NCBI RefSeq assembly: GCF_039544105.1
Contig: NZ_BAABLA010000007.1
Length of the DNA: 64,000 nucleotides
Strand: one strand, 5' to 3'
From: Haloechinothrix_A salitolerans
Lineage (GTDB): Bacteria > Actinomycetota > Actinomycetes > Mycobacteriales > Pseudonocardiaceae
Shown: in pieces, positions 17,321-25,836 of the stretch
Layout: each line of letters begins with the position of its first letter
How positions within the stretch are numbered: the stretch's first letter is position 1
Notes under the pieces: model-generated
What the model saw: only the letters and a program-made list of their open reading frames with translations
The model's database searches: none
What the model was told of the DNA's origin: nothing
Translations under genes and position numbers: made by a program

Positions 17321-17947
17321 ATGAGCAACACCGACGAGCCGACGGTCGCGACCGGTCGCGGGCGCCGTCGCGCGCACGCGGGCGAGGCTGCTCGGCGCAC
17401 CGCCTCACCGCTGGTAAGAGCCACTTATCGGGGGTCAGGAACCGGGGGTGCGGACCCCTCGGCCGTCGACCGTTCCCGGCTCGGCGCGGCCAACCGGCGC
17501 CGCGGTGCCGAGGCCGAGCGCAAGGTCGCCGGCTGGTTGCGTGACCACGGGTTCCCCGGTGCCGAGCGGGCCGTGCGGACCGGCTTCACCTCCGGCGGGC
17601 GCACGGTCGCCGACCCCGGCGACATCACCGGCACGCCGGCGCTGGTGTGGCAGGTCAAGGACCAGGCGCGCGAGGCCGTCGAGGCGTGGCTCGCCGAGAC
17701 CGAGCAGCAGCGCCTCGGCGGACCCGGCACGGTTCCGGCCGACCTCGGCCTGCTCGTCGTCCGCCGGCGCGGCAAGGCCGACGTTGGGCGCTGGTGGGTG
17801 TGGCTGCCCGCGGCGCAGCTCGTCGCCCTGGTCGCCGACGCGCGCACACCCGCAGTGTCCCGACCAGTGCGAATGGAACTCGGCGACCTGGTGCCGCTGC
17901 TGCGTGCGGCCGGCTACGGCGAGCCGCTCGGCGGGGTGGCGCAATGA
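17321..17947 (+). CDS. Putative Holliday-junction resolvase / PD-(D/E)xK nuclease
   Basis: A 208-aa protein. After a basic leader (~60 residues) come GAEAERKVAGWLRDHGFPGA (the Glu-containing first helix), RTVADPGDITGTPALVWQVK (catalytic Asp and QVK) and LLVVRRRGKADVGRWWVWLP, the order of an Hjc/RecB-type nuclease core. ATG 17321 has GGGGGA upstream; ATG 17300 overlapping the previous stop is an alternative. It would resolve branched DNA made by the RecT pathway or during replication. Confidence 0.72.
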   Translation: MSNTDEPTVATGRGRRRAHAGEAARRTASPLVRATYRGSGTGGADPSAVDRSRLGAANRRRGAEAERKVAGWLRDHGFPGAERAVRTGFTSGGRTVADPGDITGTPALVWQVKDQAREAVEAWLAETEQQRLGGPGTVPADLGLLVVRRRGKADVGRWWVWLPAAQLVALVADARTPAVSRPVRMELGDLVPLLRAAGYGEPLGGVAQ

Positions 17948-18102
17948 GCAGCAGCAGGCGCAGAAAGGCGAACTCAGCTACAGAATTGGGGTTTTGTTCC
18001 CGAGATCGGAGCGTTGTCCCGGTTCGGTTCACGCTCGTGGCCGCCGGCGCGCTGCCGTGGTTGTTCGCCGCGCTCGGTTCTCCGCTGGATGAGGTCGCGT
18101 GA
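17944..18102 (+). CDS. Very small basic/hydrophobic protein
   Basis: A 52-aa reading frame that overlaps the stop of the resolvase gene (ATGA) and the start of the WhiB-like gene. The N-terminus is basic (SSSRRRKANS) and the C-terminal half hydrophobic (FTLVAAGALPWLFAALGS), possibly one membrane helix. The tight overlaps support translation, but its lower GC at the 5' end and lack of motif leave it uncertain. Confidence 0.45.
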   Translation: MSSSRRRKANSATELGFCSRDRSVVPVRFTLVAAGALPWLFAALGSPLDEVA

Positions 18103-18617
18103 TGGTCCGGCTACCCGAGTGGCGCTCGCGGGCCGGTTGCCGCGGGCGGGTTGATCTGGACTTCATCGACCCGGCGCCCGAGCAGGTCGCCGAGTGCCGG
18201 GCGCTGTGTGCCGCGTGCCCGGTGCGCGAGCAGTGCCTCGCCGAGGCGCTCGCGGGCGGGGAAGCGTGGGGTATCTGGGGAGGGCTCGACGCTGCCGAGC
18301 GGGCGCCGCTCGCCGAGCAGGACGGGCACCCGGTGCCCGCGGTGTTGCCGCCGCACGCCACGAACAGCCGCTACGCCAAGCACGGGTGCCGCTGTGCTCT
18401 CTGCCGCGAGGCGCACACCGCCTACGAGCGGGAGCGACTTCGGCGCCGCCGTGCCGGTGACCCGTGGGTGCGGCCGATCGTGCTCGCCGAGCCGATGCGC
18501 ACCGGCCGCAGGTGGACCGGTGCCGGTCAGTACCTCTTGCCGCTGCCCGGTGTGCCGGCGCCCGACCAGGTCGAGACCGGTGCCGACCGCCTCGACCTGG
18601 TCGCCGTTGCAGCATGA
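18099..18617 (+). CDS. Phage WhiB-like iron-sulfur regulator
   Basis: A 172-aa protein with the Wbl signature: Cys in RAGCRG, then CRALCAACPVREQCL (CxxC-type spacing plus fourth Cys), ALAGGEAWGIWGGL (the G[I/V]WGG turn) and a basic stretch. These ligate a 4Fe-4S cluster and contact sigma-A region 4. The C-terminal extension (CRCALCREAHTAYERERLRR) has three more cysteines and a basic helix, longer than most host Wbl proteins. Mycobacteriophage WhiB homologues such as WhiBTM4 are known to down-regulate the host WhiB2 pathway. Here it closes the early operon and may divert host transcription. Confidence 0.85.
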   Translation: MMVRLPEWRSRAGCRGRVDLDFIDPAPEQVAECRALCAACPVREQCLAEALAGGEAWGIWGGLDAAERAPLAEQDGHPVPAVLPPHATNSRYAKHGCRCALCREAHTAYERERLRRRRAGDPWVRPIVLAEPMRTGRRWTGAGQYLLPLPGVPAPDQVETGADRLDLVAVAA

Positions 18618-18636
18618 TCGGTGATCAATCAGCACC

Positions 18637-18656
18637 GTGATAATCAGGGTTATCAC
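18637..18656. promoter_or_regulatory. 20-bp palindrome before the next early gene
   Basis: GTGATAA, TCAGGG, TTATCAC: a perfect 7-bp inverted repeat with a 6-bp spacer in the 120-bp gap between the WhiB-like gene and the gene at 18738. It is AT-rich for this region and matches a dimer-binding site. It is unlike the TACTTCCG operators, so another regulator would be needed. Confidence 0.4.
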
Positions 18657-18737
18657 TGAGTTGAGCAGGGCAAACAGCGACACGGCGAACGCGAGGTCGG
18701 TAACGTCGTTCGAGGGGAAGAAGCCGAGGGGGAAGAC

Positions 18738-19061
18738 ATGAGCGAGGACTACGACCAGCGCGCCCGGCACGCGCTCGTACGCGGTGCGGTGCAGTTCGCC
18801 GACCCGGTGAACTGCCGGGAGACGCACCCGCACGACGACGGGGTCGAGTGCACGCTGCCGCGGGCACACCAAGAGGTCGAGCGGACCCCGCACCGCGACG
18901 AGAACGGCGTCGAGTGGTTCGCCGCGCCGTGCCGCTGCGCGTTCGACATCAACCGCACGGAGCCGTGCCGCGAGTGCGGCGGAAGTCGCCGGCGGCTGCT
19001 CGACGCTCTGCCCGCCGATGACGACCTCGACGACCAAGTGCAGGACGCGACCACGGCGTGA
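18738..19061 (+). CDS. Hypothetical protein with Cys/His clusters
   Basis: A 107-aa acidic protein preceded by GAGGGGG. Cysteine/histidine groups (NCRETHPHDDGVECTL, CRCAF, CRECGG) suggest a zinc site, and the C-terminus is strongly acidic (PADDDLDDQVQD). The same type of Cys-His rich small protein recurs throughout this early region. No family recognised. Confidence 0.6.
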   Translation: MSEDYDQRARHALVRGAVQFADPVNCRETHPHDDGVECTLPRAHQEVERTPHRDENGVEWFAAPCRCAFDINRTEPCRECGGSRRRLLDALPADDDLDDQVQDATTA

Positions 19062-19120
19062 GGCCGTCGACGAGCTGCTGCTCGCCGTGCCGGTGACATC
19101 GGCTGTCGAGGCTCGGGTGC

Positions 19121-19978
19121 ATGATCACGTGCACCGTTCCCTCGTGCAGCAATCCGACCGCCGGCGGCACGGTGTGCGGCTTGTGCCTCGGCAGGGTCCG
19201 GGCCGAGCTGGTCGAGGTCGCCGAGCTGGTCGACGACCTCGACGACCAGGTCGCCCGGCTCACCCGGACCGGGCCGCGGGTCGGCTCGCGTCCGGCCGAG
19301 GTCGGACTGCCGTACAACCTCGGCGCGGCCGAGGTGCGCGACGACCTGCGCAACACCTTGTCGACGTGGGTCCGGGAACTCTGGGAGACGCACGGACCAC
19401 GCCGAGCGGTACCGACCGGGGAGAACGGCCCGAACGGCGAGGCACTCGTCGACGCTGTGCTCGATCCCCTCGGCCTCGACGACACCGTGCCGGACATGGC
19501 CGCGTGGCTGCGCCGACACCCCTCATGGGTCGAGTACCACCCCGCCGGCGGTGAGCTGGTCGACGAGGTCGCCGACACCGTCGAGCGGGTACGCCGTGCG
19601 GTCGACCTTCCGCCGGCGCGCGTGTACTGCGGACCGTGCCCGGACTGCGGCACCGATCTCTACGCCCGGCCCGAGCGCGCCGTCGTTGCCTGCCGCGAGT
19701 GCGGCACCCGGCACGACGTGCAGGCCCTGCGCGAAACGCTGCTCGACGCTGCCCGCGGCACCCTGGCGACCGCGGCCGAACTCGCCCGCGCACTGCCCCG
19801 GCTGCTCGGCCGCGACCTGTCGCCGAACACCGTCCGGACATGGGCGCACGCCGGCAAACTCGCCAAGCGGGCGCCCGACAACCGCGGTCGGCCGCGGTAC
19901 CGGGTCGGCGACGTGATCGACCTCGCGCTCGCCTCACCGGCTCGTCATGTCACCCGATCCGGTGCCAAGTCCCCGTAG
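19121..19978 (+). CDS. Zinc-ribbon and HTH DNA-binding protein
   Basis: A 285-aa protein with an N-terminal Cys cluster (CTVPSCSNPTAGGTVCGLCL), a helical middle, a zinc ribbon at about 168-195 (CGPCPDCGTDLY, then CRECGTRH) and a C-terminal helix-turn-helix at about 210-270 (TAAELARALPRLLGRDLSPN, then GRPRYRVGDVIDLA) resembling MerR-like phage DNA-binding domains. It is the last gene before the terminator that separates early from packaging genes, which would suit a late-gene regulator; this role is inferred from position. Confidence 0.7.
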   Translation: MITCTVPSCSNPTAGGTVCGLCLGRVRAELVEVAELVDDLDDQVARLTRTGPRVGSRPAEVGLPYNLGAAEVRDDLRNTLSTWVRELWETHGPRRAVPTGENGPNGEALVDAVLDPLGLDDTVPDMAAWLRRHPSWVEYHPAGGELVDEVADTVERVRRAVDLPPARVYCGPCPDCGTDLYARPERAVVACRECGTRHDVQALRETLLDAARGTLATAAELARALPRLLGRDLSPNTVRTWAHAGKLAKRAPDNRGRPRYRVGDVIDLALASPARHVTRSGAKSP

Positions 19979-20044
19979 AATGGTCATCAGCAGCGGGTGA
20001 GCTGTACCCGCATCCGGAGATCCATTCCCCGTTTCCTCCAATCT

Positions 20045-20086
20045 CGACAGCCCCGAACCCCCTCCCCCCTGGGTTCGGGGCTGTCG
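20045..20086 (+). terminator. Strong intrinsic terminator between early and late modules
   Basis: A perfect 16-bp stem (CGACAGCCCCGAACCC and its complement) with a 10-nt C-rich loop, followed by TCTCTCTT. It lies 67 bp after the last early gene and 20 bp before the terminase small subunit, so late genes would need antitermination or a promoter close by. Confidence 0.85.
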
Positions 20087-20106
20087 TCTCTCTTGCGCAC
20101 GGCGAG

Positions 20107-20607
20107 GTGATCCCCTTGCCGCGCAACCTGATCACCGATGCCGACCGCGACCGCGTGCGCGAACTTCACGCCGAGGGCAAGACGCGCAACGACATCGCAC
20201 GCTCACTCGGCCGCTCGCCATCCACGGTGACCGGTATCGCGCGCTCGCTCGGCCTCTCGTTCGACCGCACGGCCACCGCCGCGGCCACGCACGCCCGGCA
20301 GGTCGACAATCGCGCCCGGCGCACCGAGATCGTCGGCCGGCTCTACGGCCGCGCCGAGCGGGTGCTCGCCCGGCTGGAAGCGCCGGCGTACAAGTTCACC
20401 GCGACCACCGTGCACGGCATCGAAACCAAGGTGCTCGACCACGTGCCCGCGCCGGATGAGAAGGCGCTCGCCTCGGCGACCTCGACCCACCTCGCCGCCG
20501 CGGCTCGCCTTGAGCAGGTCGACGCGGACAAGGGCAGCGAGGGCGTGAAGTCGATGCTCGGCGGGCTCGCCGCCGCACTCGGCATCCGGGCCGCCGGTGA
20601 TGACTGA
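20107..20607 (+). CDS. Terminase small subunit
   Basis: A 166-aa protein starting at GTG 20107 just after the terminator. The N-terminal helix-turn-helix (LHAEGKTRNDIARSLGRSPS, then TVTGIARSLGLSF) is homeodomain-like, as in many TerS proteins that bind packaging DNA. The rest is helical (RRTEIVGRLYGRAERVLARL) and suits oligomer formation. It overlaps the large subunit by 8 bp. It would recognise pac/cos and hand DNA to TerL. Confidence 0.78.
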   Translation: MIPLPRNLITDADRDRVRELHAEGKTRNDIARSLGRSPSTVTGIARSLGLSFDRTATAAATHARQVDNRARRTEIVGRLYGRAERVLARLEAPAYKFTATTVHGIETKVLDHVPAPDEKALASATSTHLAAAARLEQVDADKGSEGVKSMLGGLAAALGIRAAGDD

Positions 20608-21862
20608 CCTTGAGCTGCCGCTCTCGGCGAAACAGGTCGAGTCGCTGCGGGAGTCCTCGACTCGCGTGTCGATCTGGTCGGGCGCCATCCGGTCCGGCAA
20701 GACCATTGCATCGCTGTTGCGCTGGTTGATCTACGTCGCCAACGCGCCCCGCGGCGGTCAGCTCGTGGTCGTTGGCCGCACGCGGGACAGCGTCGCGCGC
20801 AACGTGTTCGCGCCGCTGCAAGACCCGTCCCTGTTCGGGGCGGTCGCCGAGCACGTGCACTACACCGCGGGCGCCCCGACCGCCCGGATTCTTGACCGCA
20901 CGGTGTACGTGCTCGGCGCCTCGGATGCCAAGGCCGAGAAGGTGCTGCGCGGTATGACCGTGGCCGGCGCCTACGTCGACGAGCTGACCGTCGTCGCCGA
21001 GGACTTCTTTACGCAGTTGCTCGGCCGCATGAGCGTTCCGGGCGCGCAGGTCTTCTGCACGACGAACCCCGATTCACCTGCACATTGGGTCAAGCGGAAG
21101 TACCTCGACCGCCTCGGCGAACTGCCCGACTGGCGCTCGTTCTCCTTCGTGCTCGACGACAACCCGGCCCTTGAGCAGTCCTACAAGGACAGCATTCGCC
21201 GCGAGTACACCGGCCTCTGGTACCGGCGGTTCGTGCTCGGCGAGTGGGTCGCCGCCGAAGGCGCCGTTTATGACATGTGGAACCCGGCCGATCACGTGGT
21301 GCCCTGGGAGCAGCTCCCCGACATGGCGCGGCTACTCGCCGTCGGCATCGACTACGGCACCACCAACGCAACCGCGGCTCTGCTGCTCGGCGAGGGTGTC
21401 GACCACCGGCTCTACCTGGTCGACGAGTGGCGCCACGACCCGGCACACGCACAGGTCCGGCTCACCGACTCGCAGCTCTCGGCGGGGCTGCGCGACTGGC
21501 TCGGCCGGCCGCACCTGCCGCGAGTGACCGAGCTGCGTCCGCAATGGGTCGTCGCCGACCCCTCGGCCGCCTCCTTCCGGGTGCAGCTCCACAACGACGG
21601 GGTGACCACGGCCGCGGCCGACAACGACGTCGCGTACGGAATCCGGACCATGTCGAGCCTGCTCGCCGAGAAGCGACTGCGCGTCGCCGACCGCTGTGCC
21701 GGCTTCATCCGCGAAGCCCCCGGCTACTCGTGGGACGACGACGCGACCGCCAAGGGCACCGACGCCCCGGTCAAGGTCGCCGACCACAGCCTCGACGCCG
21801 GCCGCTACGCCATCACCACCACCGAAAATCTCTGGCGCGCGTCACTCGCGCTCGCCGCCTGA
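20600..21862 (+). CDS. Terminase large subunit (ATPase and nuclease)
   Basis: A 420-aa packaging motor, PBSX-like. The ATPase domain has Walker A SGAIRSGKT at 27-35, Walker B AYVDE with Asp127 and Glu128, and coupling motif CTTNPDSP near residue 154. The RNaseH-like nuclease has GIDYGTTN (Asp251), VVADPSA (Asp319) and DHSLDAGRYA (Asp398). All catalytic residues are present, so it should be active. GTG 20597 directly upstream could also start. It translocates DNA into the prohead with the portal encoded next. Confidence 0.95.
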   Translation: MTDLELPLSAKQVESLRESSTRVSIWSGAIRSGKTIASLLRWLIYVANAPRGGQLVVVGRTRDSVARNVFAPLQDPSLFGAVAEHVHYTAGAPTARILDRTVYVLGASDAKAEKVLRGMTVAGAYVDELTVVAEDFFTQLLGRMSVPGAQVFCTTNPDSPAHWVKRKYLDRLGELPDWRSFSFVLDDNPALEQSYKDSIRREYTGLWYRRFVLGEWVAAEGAVYDMWNPADHVVPWEQLPDMARLLAVGIDYGTTNATAALLLGEGVDHRLYLVDEWRHDPAHAQVRLTDSQLSAGLRDWLGRPHLPRVTELRPQWVVADPSAASFRVQLHNDGVTTAAADNDVAYGIRTMSSLLAEKRLRVADRCAGFIREAPGYSWDDDATAKGTDAPVKVADHSLDAGRYAITTTENLWRASLALAA

Positions 21863-21884
21863 CCAGTGAAAAGGGGGTCAGGCG

Positions 21885-23399
21885 ATGGGGAATCAGTGGC
21901 CGCCGGCGCCGTTCAACCGCGCCGCACAGCGAATGCGCGAGTGGGATGCCTGGTACGTCGGCAAGCCCGAGCAACTCGCCGCGTTCTACGCCAACGGTCC
22001 GGCCGTCCACACCCGCCCGAGCCAGTACCGCGGCGGACTGGTCGGCGCCGTCTCCCGGTTCTTCTGGGGACGGCCGACCAGCCCCCGCGGACAGCAGCGG
22101 ACCCGGCTACACGTGCCGCTCGCCTCCGACATCGCGACCGCCTCGGCCGACTTGCTGTTCGCTGAACCTCCGCGGATCACCGTCGGCAACGCCTCGGCGC
22201 AGACCCGGCTCGACGAGATCGTGAACACGGCCGCGGTGCACTCCGCGCTCTTGGAAGCGGCCGAGGTCGCCGCCGCGCTCGGCGGGGTTTACCTGCGGGT
22301 GGTCTGGGATGCTGACGTGGCTCGGCACGCGATGCTCGACGCCGTCGACGCCGACGCCGCGGTGCCGGAATGGCGGTGGCGTCAGTTGGCCGCGGTGACG
22401 TTCTGGCAGACCGTCGAGCATTCCGACGGGGCGAACGTCGTGCGGCACCTCGAACGGCACGAACCCGGCCGCATCGTGCACAGCCTCCACGAGGGCACCG
22501 ACGACGAACTCGGCCGGCCGATCCCCCTCACCGAGCACCCCTCGACCGCGTGGGCGGCCGAGCTGGTCGACGCCGAGGGCGCGATCGAGACCGGCACCCG
22601 CCGGCTCACCGCCGGCTACGTCCCCAACATCCGACCGGCGCGCGAGTGGCGGTCGGTCCCGGCGTTGAAACCGTTGGGGCGCAGCGACTTTGACGGGGTT
22701 GAGCCGCTGCTCGACGCGCTCGACGAGACGTACTCGTCATGGATGCGCGACGTTCGGCTCGCCAAGGCCCGGCTACTGGTGCCCGCGGGTTACCTGCAAC
22801 CGCTCGGCCCCGGACAGGGCGCGGTGTTCGACGACGATCAAGAAGTCTTCACCGAGTTGAACATGCTCACCGGCCGCGGCGACGGCTCGCCGCCGATCAC
22901 CCCGAGTCAGTTCGCGATCCGGGTGCGCGAGCACCGCGAGACCGTCGAGCAGATCACCCTCGACGTGCTGCGCGCCGCGGGCTACTCGCCGTCGAGCTTC
23001 GGCGAGGTCTCCGGCGCGACCGGGGTCACCGCGACCGAGGTCACCGACCGGCGCGAGATGTCGGAGACCACCCGCGACAAAAAGTCGCGGTACTGGCAGG
23101 CCACCCTCGGCCCGCTCGCCGGCGCGCTGCTCGACGTCGACCGGGCGGTGTTCGGCGGCACGGGCATCGGGCTCGACGAGACCCCGGTCGTGGACTTCGG
23201 AGACCAGGCCCAACCCGACCCGGCCGAACTCGCCCGCACCGCGCAAACCCTGCTCGCCGCCGAGGCTGCCTCGACCGACGTGCGGGTGCGCATGGTCCAC
23301 CCGGAGTGGGACGACGAGCAGGTCGACGCCGAGGTCGCGCGCATCCTCACTGAGACCGGCCGCGCCGTGCCGGACCCAGCAACCTTCCGCGGAGTCTGA
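21885..23399 (+). CDS. Phage portal protein (SPP1 gp6-like)
   Basis: A 504-aa portal. Characteristic parts: FNRAAQRMREWDAWYVGKPE near the start, a clip/stem region around TYSSWMRDVRLAKARLLVPA, and the conserved helix in GYSPSSFGEVSGATGVTATE, followed by SRYWQATLGPLAGALLDVDR. It forms the dodecameric ring at one head vertex through which TerL pumps DNA and to which connectors attach. It starts 22 bp after terL with a GGGGTC ribosome region and has normal length. Confidence 0.92.
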   Translation: MGNQWPPAPFNRAAQRMREWDAWYVGKPEQLAAFYANGPAVHTRPSQYRGGLVGAVSRFFWGRPTSPRGQQRTRLHVPLASDIATASADLLFAEPPRITVGNASAQTRLDEIVNTAAVHSALLEAAEVAAALGGVYLRVVWDADVARHAMLDAVDADAAVPEWRWRQLAAVTFWQTVEHSDGANVVRHLERHEPGRIVHSLHEGTDDELGRPIPLTEHPSTAWAAELVDAEGAIETGTRRLTAGYVPNIRPAREWRSVPALKPLGRSDFDGVEPLLDALDETYSSWMRDVRLAKARLLVPAGYLQPLGPGQGAVFDDDQEVFTELNMLTGRGDGSPPITPSQFAIRVREHRETVEQITLDVLRAAGYSPSSFGEVSGATGVTATEVTDRREMSETTRDKKSRYWQATLGPLAGALLDVDRAVFGGTGIGLDETPVVDFGDQAQPDPAELARTAQTLLAAEAASTDVRVRMVHPEWDDEQVDAEVARILTETGRAVPDPATFRGV

Positions 23400-23420
23400 C
23401 CGGGGGCGGGGGCGAGCGCG

Positions 23421-25373
23421 ATGCCGTGGGAGCCACCACCGGGCACCGACCCGGCCGAGGTCGTCGAGCAGCTCGCCCGCGACATCCTCGCCACGTTCAC
23501 CGAGGCCGAGGCGCGGCTGCTCGCCGACATCGCTCGACGCGCCCGCGCCGGCCGCGAGGTGCCGGCGTGGGCCGCGGAGAAGGCCGCCGCGGTGCGCGAG
23601 CTGCGCCTCGCCGTCGAGCGGATGATCACCCAACTACGGGCCGAGGCGGACACCGCCGCGGCCGAGGCCGTGCTCGCCGCGTGGCAGGCAGGCAGCGGCG
23701 CCGCGCTCTCCCAGCTCTACGAGGCCGGCGCGCTCGATGCCGGACAGCTCGCCGCGCTGCGCGACGTCATCCCCGGCATGGATGCCGCGGCGCTGCTTGC
23801 CGCGGACCTGACGAGCCGGCTCGAAGCGCTGTACCTGCGGGTGCTGCGGTGGGCGCAGGATGCCTACCAAGTGGCGGTAGCCGCCGCGGCGCCGTCGCAG
23901 TTGCTCGGCATCGGCACGACCCGCTCGGCGCAGCGCTCGGCGTGGGATCGCCTTGTCTCCCAAGGGGTGACGGGGTTCGTTGACAGGTCCGGTCGCGCGT
24001 GGAACTTGGCGAGCTACGTCGAGATGGCCACCCGCACCGCGACCGCCCGCGCGTGGAACGACGGGCACCTCGCCCGCCTCGACGACCTCGGCGTCGACCT
24101 GGTCACCGTCTCGCGCACCTCCGACGGGTGCGCGCTGTGCTCGGTCTGGCAAGGGCGCATCCTCGCCCGCTCCGGCCCGGCCGGACAGCGTCGCGTCGAG
24201 AACGAGCTGACCGGCGAGCCGATGCTCGTCGAGGTCGCCGGCACCGTCACCGAGGCCCGTGCCTCGGGATTGTTCCACCCGAACTGTCGGCACACGTTCT
24301 TGCCGTTCATCCCCGGCGTGACCCGGCTCGCCGAACCGGCCGAGCACGACCAGGTCGCCGAGGACGAACGCGAAGACCTGCGCGAGCTGGAACGCAAGGT
24401 GCGGCGGGAGAAGCGCAAACAGGCCGGGGCGCTCACCCCGGCCGACGCGCAGCGTTCCGCCGCGAAGATCCGCGATCTACAGGCCGAGATCCGCGAGCAC
24501 GTCAAGGCGACCGGGCTCAACCGCAAGCGCTACCGCGAGCAGCTCAACCTCGGGCACGGCCCCATGCAGGCTGCTCGGCGCCGGCGCGAGGGTCTCGCCG
24601 AGCAGCTCGCCGAGGGCACCGTCGAGCAGACCCGGCTCGACGCGGTCGCCGCGGAGCAGGCTCGCCGGCGTGAGGCCGAGCGGCTCGCCGCCGAGCAGCA
24701 GGCCGAGCGCGAGCGCGTCGAGGCCGAACAGCGCGAGCGCGAGCGGTTCGCCTCGGAGTTGCGCGAGCTGTCCGACGAGGCGCTCGCCGACCGGCTCGGC
24801 GAGGTCGGCGACGACGAGGTGTTGGTCGACCTGGTGCTCGTCGAGCTGGACCGGCGCGACGCCGAGCACCGGCGCCGCGAGGAACGGCGCGAGCGCGAGC
24901 AGGCTCGGCGCGAGCAGCAGCAGGCCGAGCAGTTCGCCGAGTACGAGCGGCTCGTCGCCGAAGGGATGGACGATCAAGAGGCGTGGGCGCAGGCGACCGG
25001 CACGACCGTCGAGGCGCTGCGCCGTACCGAGGCCATTCGGCGACTACGGGCCGACGGCTACACCGGTCGCGGGTTCGACGAGCTTGCCCGTGCCGCCTAC
25101 CGCGACCATGTGTACGAGCAGTACATCGCCGCGGAGGATGCCACGCGCGGGCACATGCTCACCCCGGCAGGGGAAGCGGCCGGCGTCGACCCGCGCGAGT
25201 TGTTCACCGGACCGGCGAGCCGCGCCCGCAAATGGGCCTCGCCTGAGCTGCGGGAATGGTGGGATGCCAACGGTAGGATGACCTTCGACGAGTACGCCGC
25301 GTGGCTGCTCGACGACGTCGGAGGCGCCCGCGGTGCTGGGTTCCGCACAGGTGGGGAGGACTGGTTGCAGTGA
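23421..25373 (+). CDS. Minor capsid protein (Phage_min_cap2-like) with long coiled-coil extension
   Basis: A 650-aa head protein. Residues 1-270 match minor capsid protein 2/MuF-like proteins: GVTGFVDRSGRAWNLASYVE, then DGCALCSVWQGR and the metal-ligand-like GLFHPNCRHTFLPFIPG. Residues ~300-510 are extremely rich in Glu, Arg and Ala heptads, a long coiled coil. The C-terminal 140 residues form another helical domain. MuF-type proteins sit at the portal vertex and some are injected. The large C-terminal part goes beyond the usual family length and could be an internal or ejected cargo domain. Confidence 0.8.
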   Translation: MPWEPPPGTDPAEVVEQLARDILATFTEAEARLLADIARRARAGREVPAWAAEKAAAVRELRLAVERMITQLRAEADTAAAEAVLAAWQAGSGAALSQLYEAGALDAGQLAALRDVIPGMDAAALLAADLTSRLEALYLRVLRWAQDAYQVAVAAAAPSQLLGIGTTRSAQRSAWDRLVSQGVTGFVDRSGRAWNLASYVEMATRTATARAWNDGHLARLDDLGVDLVTVSRTSDGCALCSVWQGRILARSGPAGQRRVENELTGEPMLVEVAGTVTEARASGLFHPNCRHTFLPFIPGVTRLAEPAEHDQVAEDEREDLRELERKVRREKRKQAGALTPADAQRSAAKIRDLQAEIREHVKATGLNRKRYREQLNLGHGPMQAARRRREGLAEQLAEGTVEQTRLDAVAAEQARRREAERLAAEQQAERERVEAEQRERERFASELRELSDEALADRLGEVGDDEVLVDLVLVELDRRDAEHRRREERREREQARREQQQAEQFAEYERLVAEGMDDQEAWAQATGTTVEALRRTEAIRRLRADGYTGRGFDELARAAYRDHVYEQYIAAEDATRGHMLTPAGEAAGVDPRELFTGPASRARKWASPELREWWDANGRMTFDEYAAWLLDDVGGARGAGFRTGGEDWLQ

Positions 25374-25561
25374 CCTTGTCCGACCAGGTGCGCGCCGCGC
25401 TCGCCGAGGGGCGAGCCGCGGCGGAGAACCGACAACCGGCCGCAAACCCTTACCGCACAACGAGAAACCCGCCGAGCCTCGCCGAGCAGGCGCTCGCGAA
25501 CGCATGGCGCGCGGGCTACCAGAGCGGCACGGCGTCATTCCCGGTGGACTACTCGGGCTGA
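25370..25561 (+). CDS. Small hypothetical head-region protein
   Basis: A 63-aa protein at GTG 25370, overlapping the minor capsid stop (GTGA). The C-terminal stretch EQALANAWRAGYQSGTA faintly recalls the ribosome modulation factor pattern RAYxxGYxAG, but this is too short to assign. It ends 13 bp inside the convergent reverse-strand gene. Confidence 0.5.
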   Translation: MTLSDQVRAALAEGRAAAENRQPAANPYRTTRNPPSLAEQALANAWRAGYQSGTASFPVDYSG

Positions 25562-25836
25562 CTCCGGCGCCCGCTGCCCGGTTTCGACGTCCCGGCCGCG
25601 CCTTGTCCGAGGCGCCGTGTGCCCCAGTCGCGCCACTCCTGTTCCCGGCTGGGCGCCCATCCGTAGACGAATCCCTTGCCCTGCCTGATCTTCACGTCAG
25701 GTTCCGGACACGGGTTGTCGGTGCCGGCGTAGCGGGCGAGGTACTGCGTCACGGTCGCGCCCGCCACGCCGAGCCACTCACCCACTGTCGCCGTGCCGGC
25801 GTGTTCGATCGTTGCCACCTGCGCAGTCTCACCCAT
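25549..25836 (-). CDS. Reverse-strand HTH protein inside head module
   Basis: A 95-aa protein starting at ATG 25836, overlapping the upstream gene's stop by 8 bp. Residues ~15-45 (TATVGEWLGVAGATVTQYLA) look like a MerR/excisionase-type helix-turn-helix; residues 50-75 carry DVKIRQGKGFVYGWAPS, a wing-like segment, and the C-terminus is basic. It is transcribed against the surrounding head genes with its own upstream palindromes. It could be an autoregulator or an excisionase-like factor; no other obvious excisionase gene exists in the prophage. Confidence 0.55.
   Translation of the reverse strand: MGETAQVATIEHAGTATVGEWLGVAGATVTQYLARYAGTDNPCPEPDVKIRQGKGFVYGWAPSREQEWRDWGTRRLGQGAAGTSKPGSGRRSQPE

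Noticed and set aside
16196..17947. 583-aa frame upstream of the resolvase-like gene
   Set aside because: The first 370 residues are Arg/Pro-rich shadow translation of the replication genes; the real start is at 17321 or 17300.
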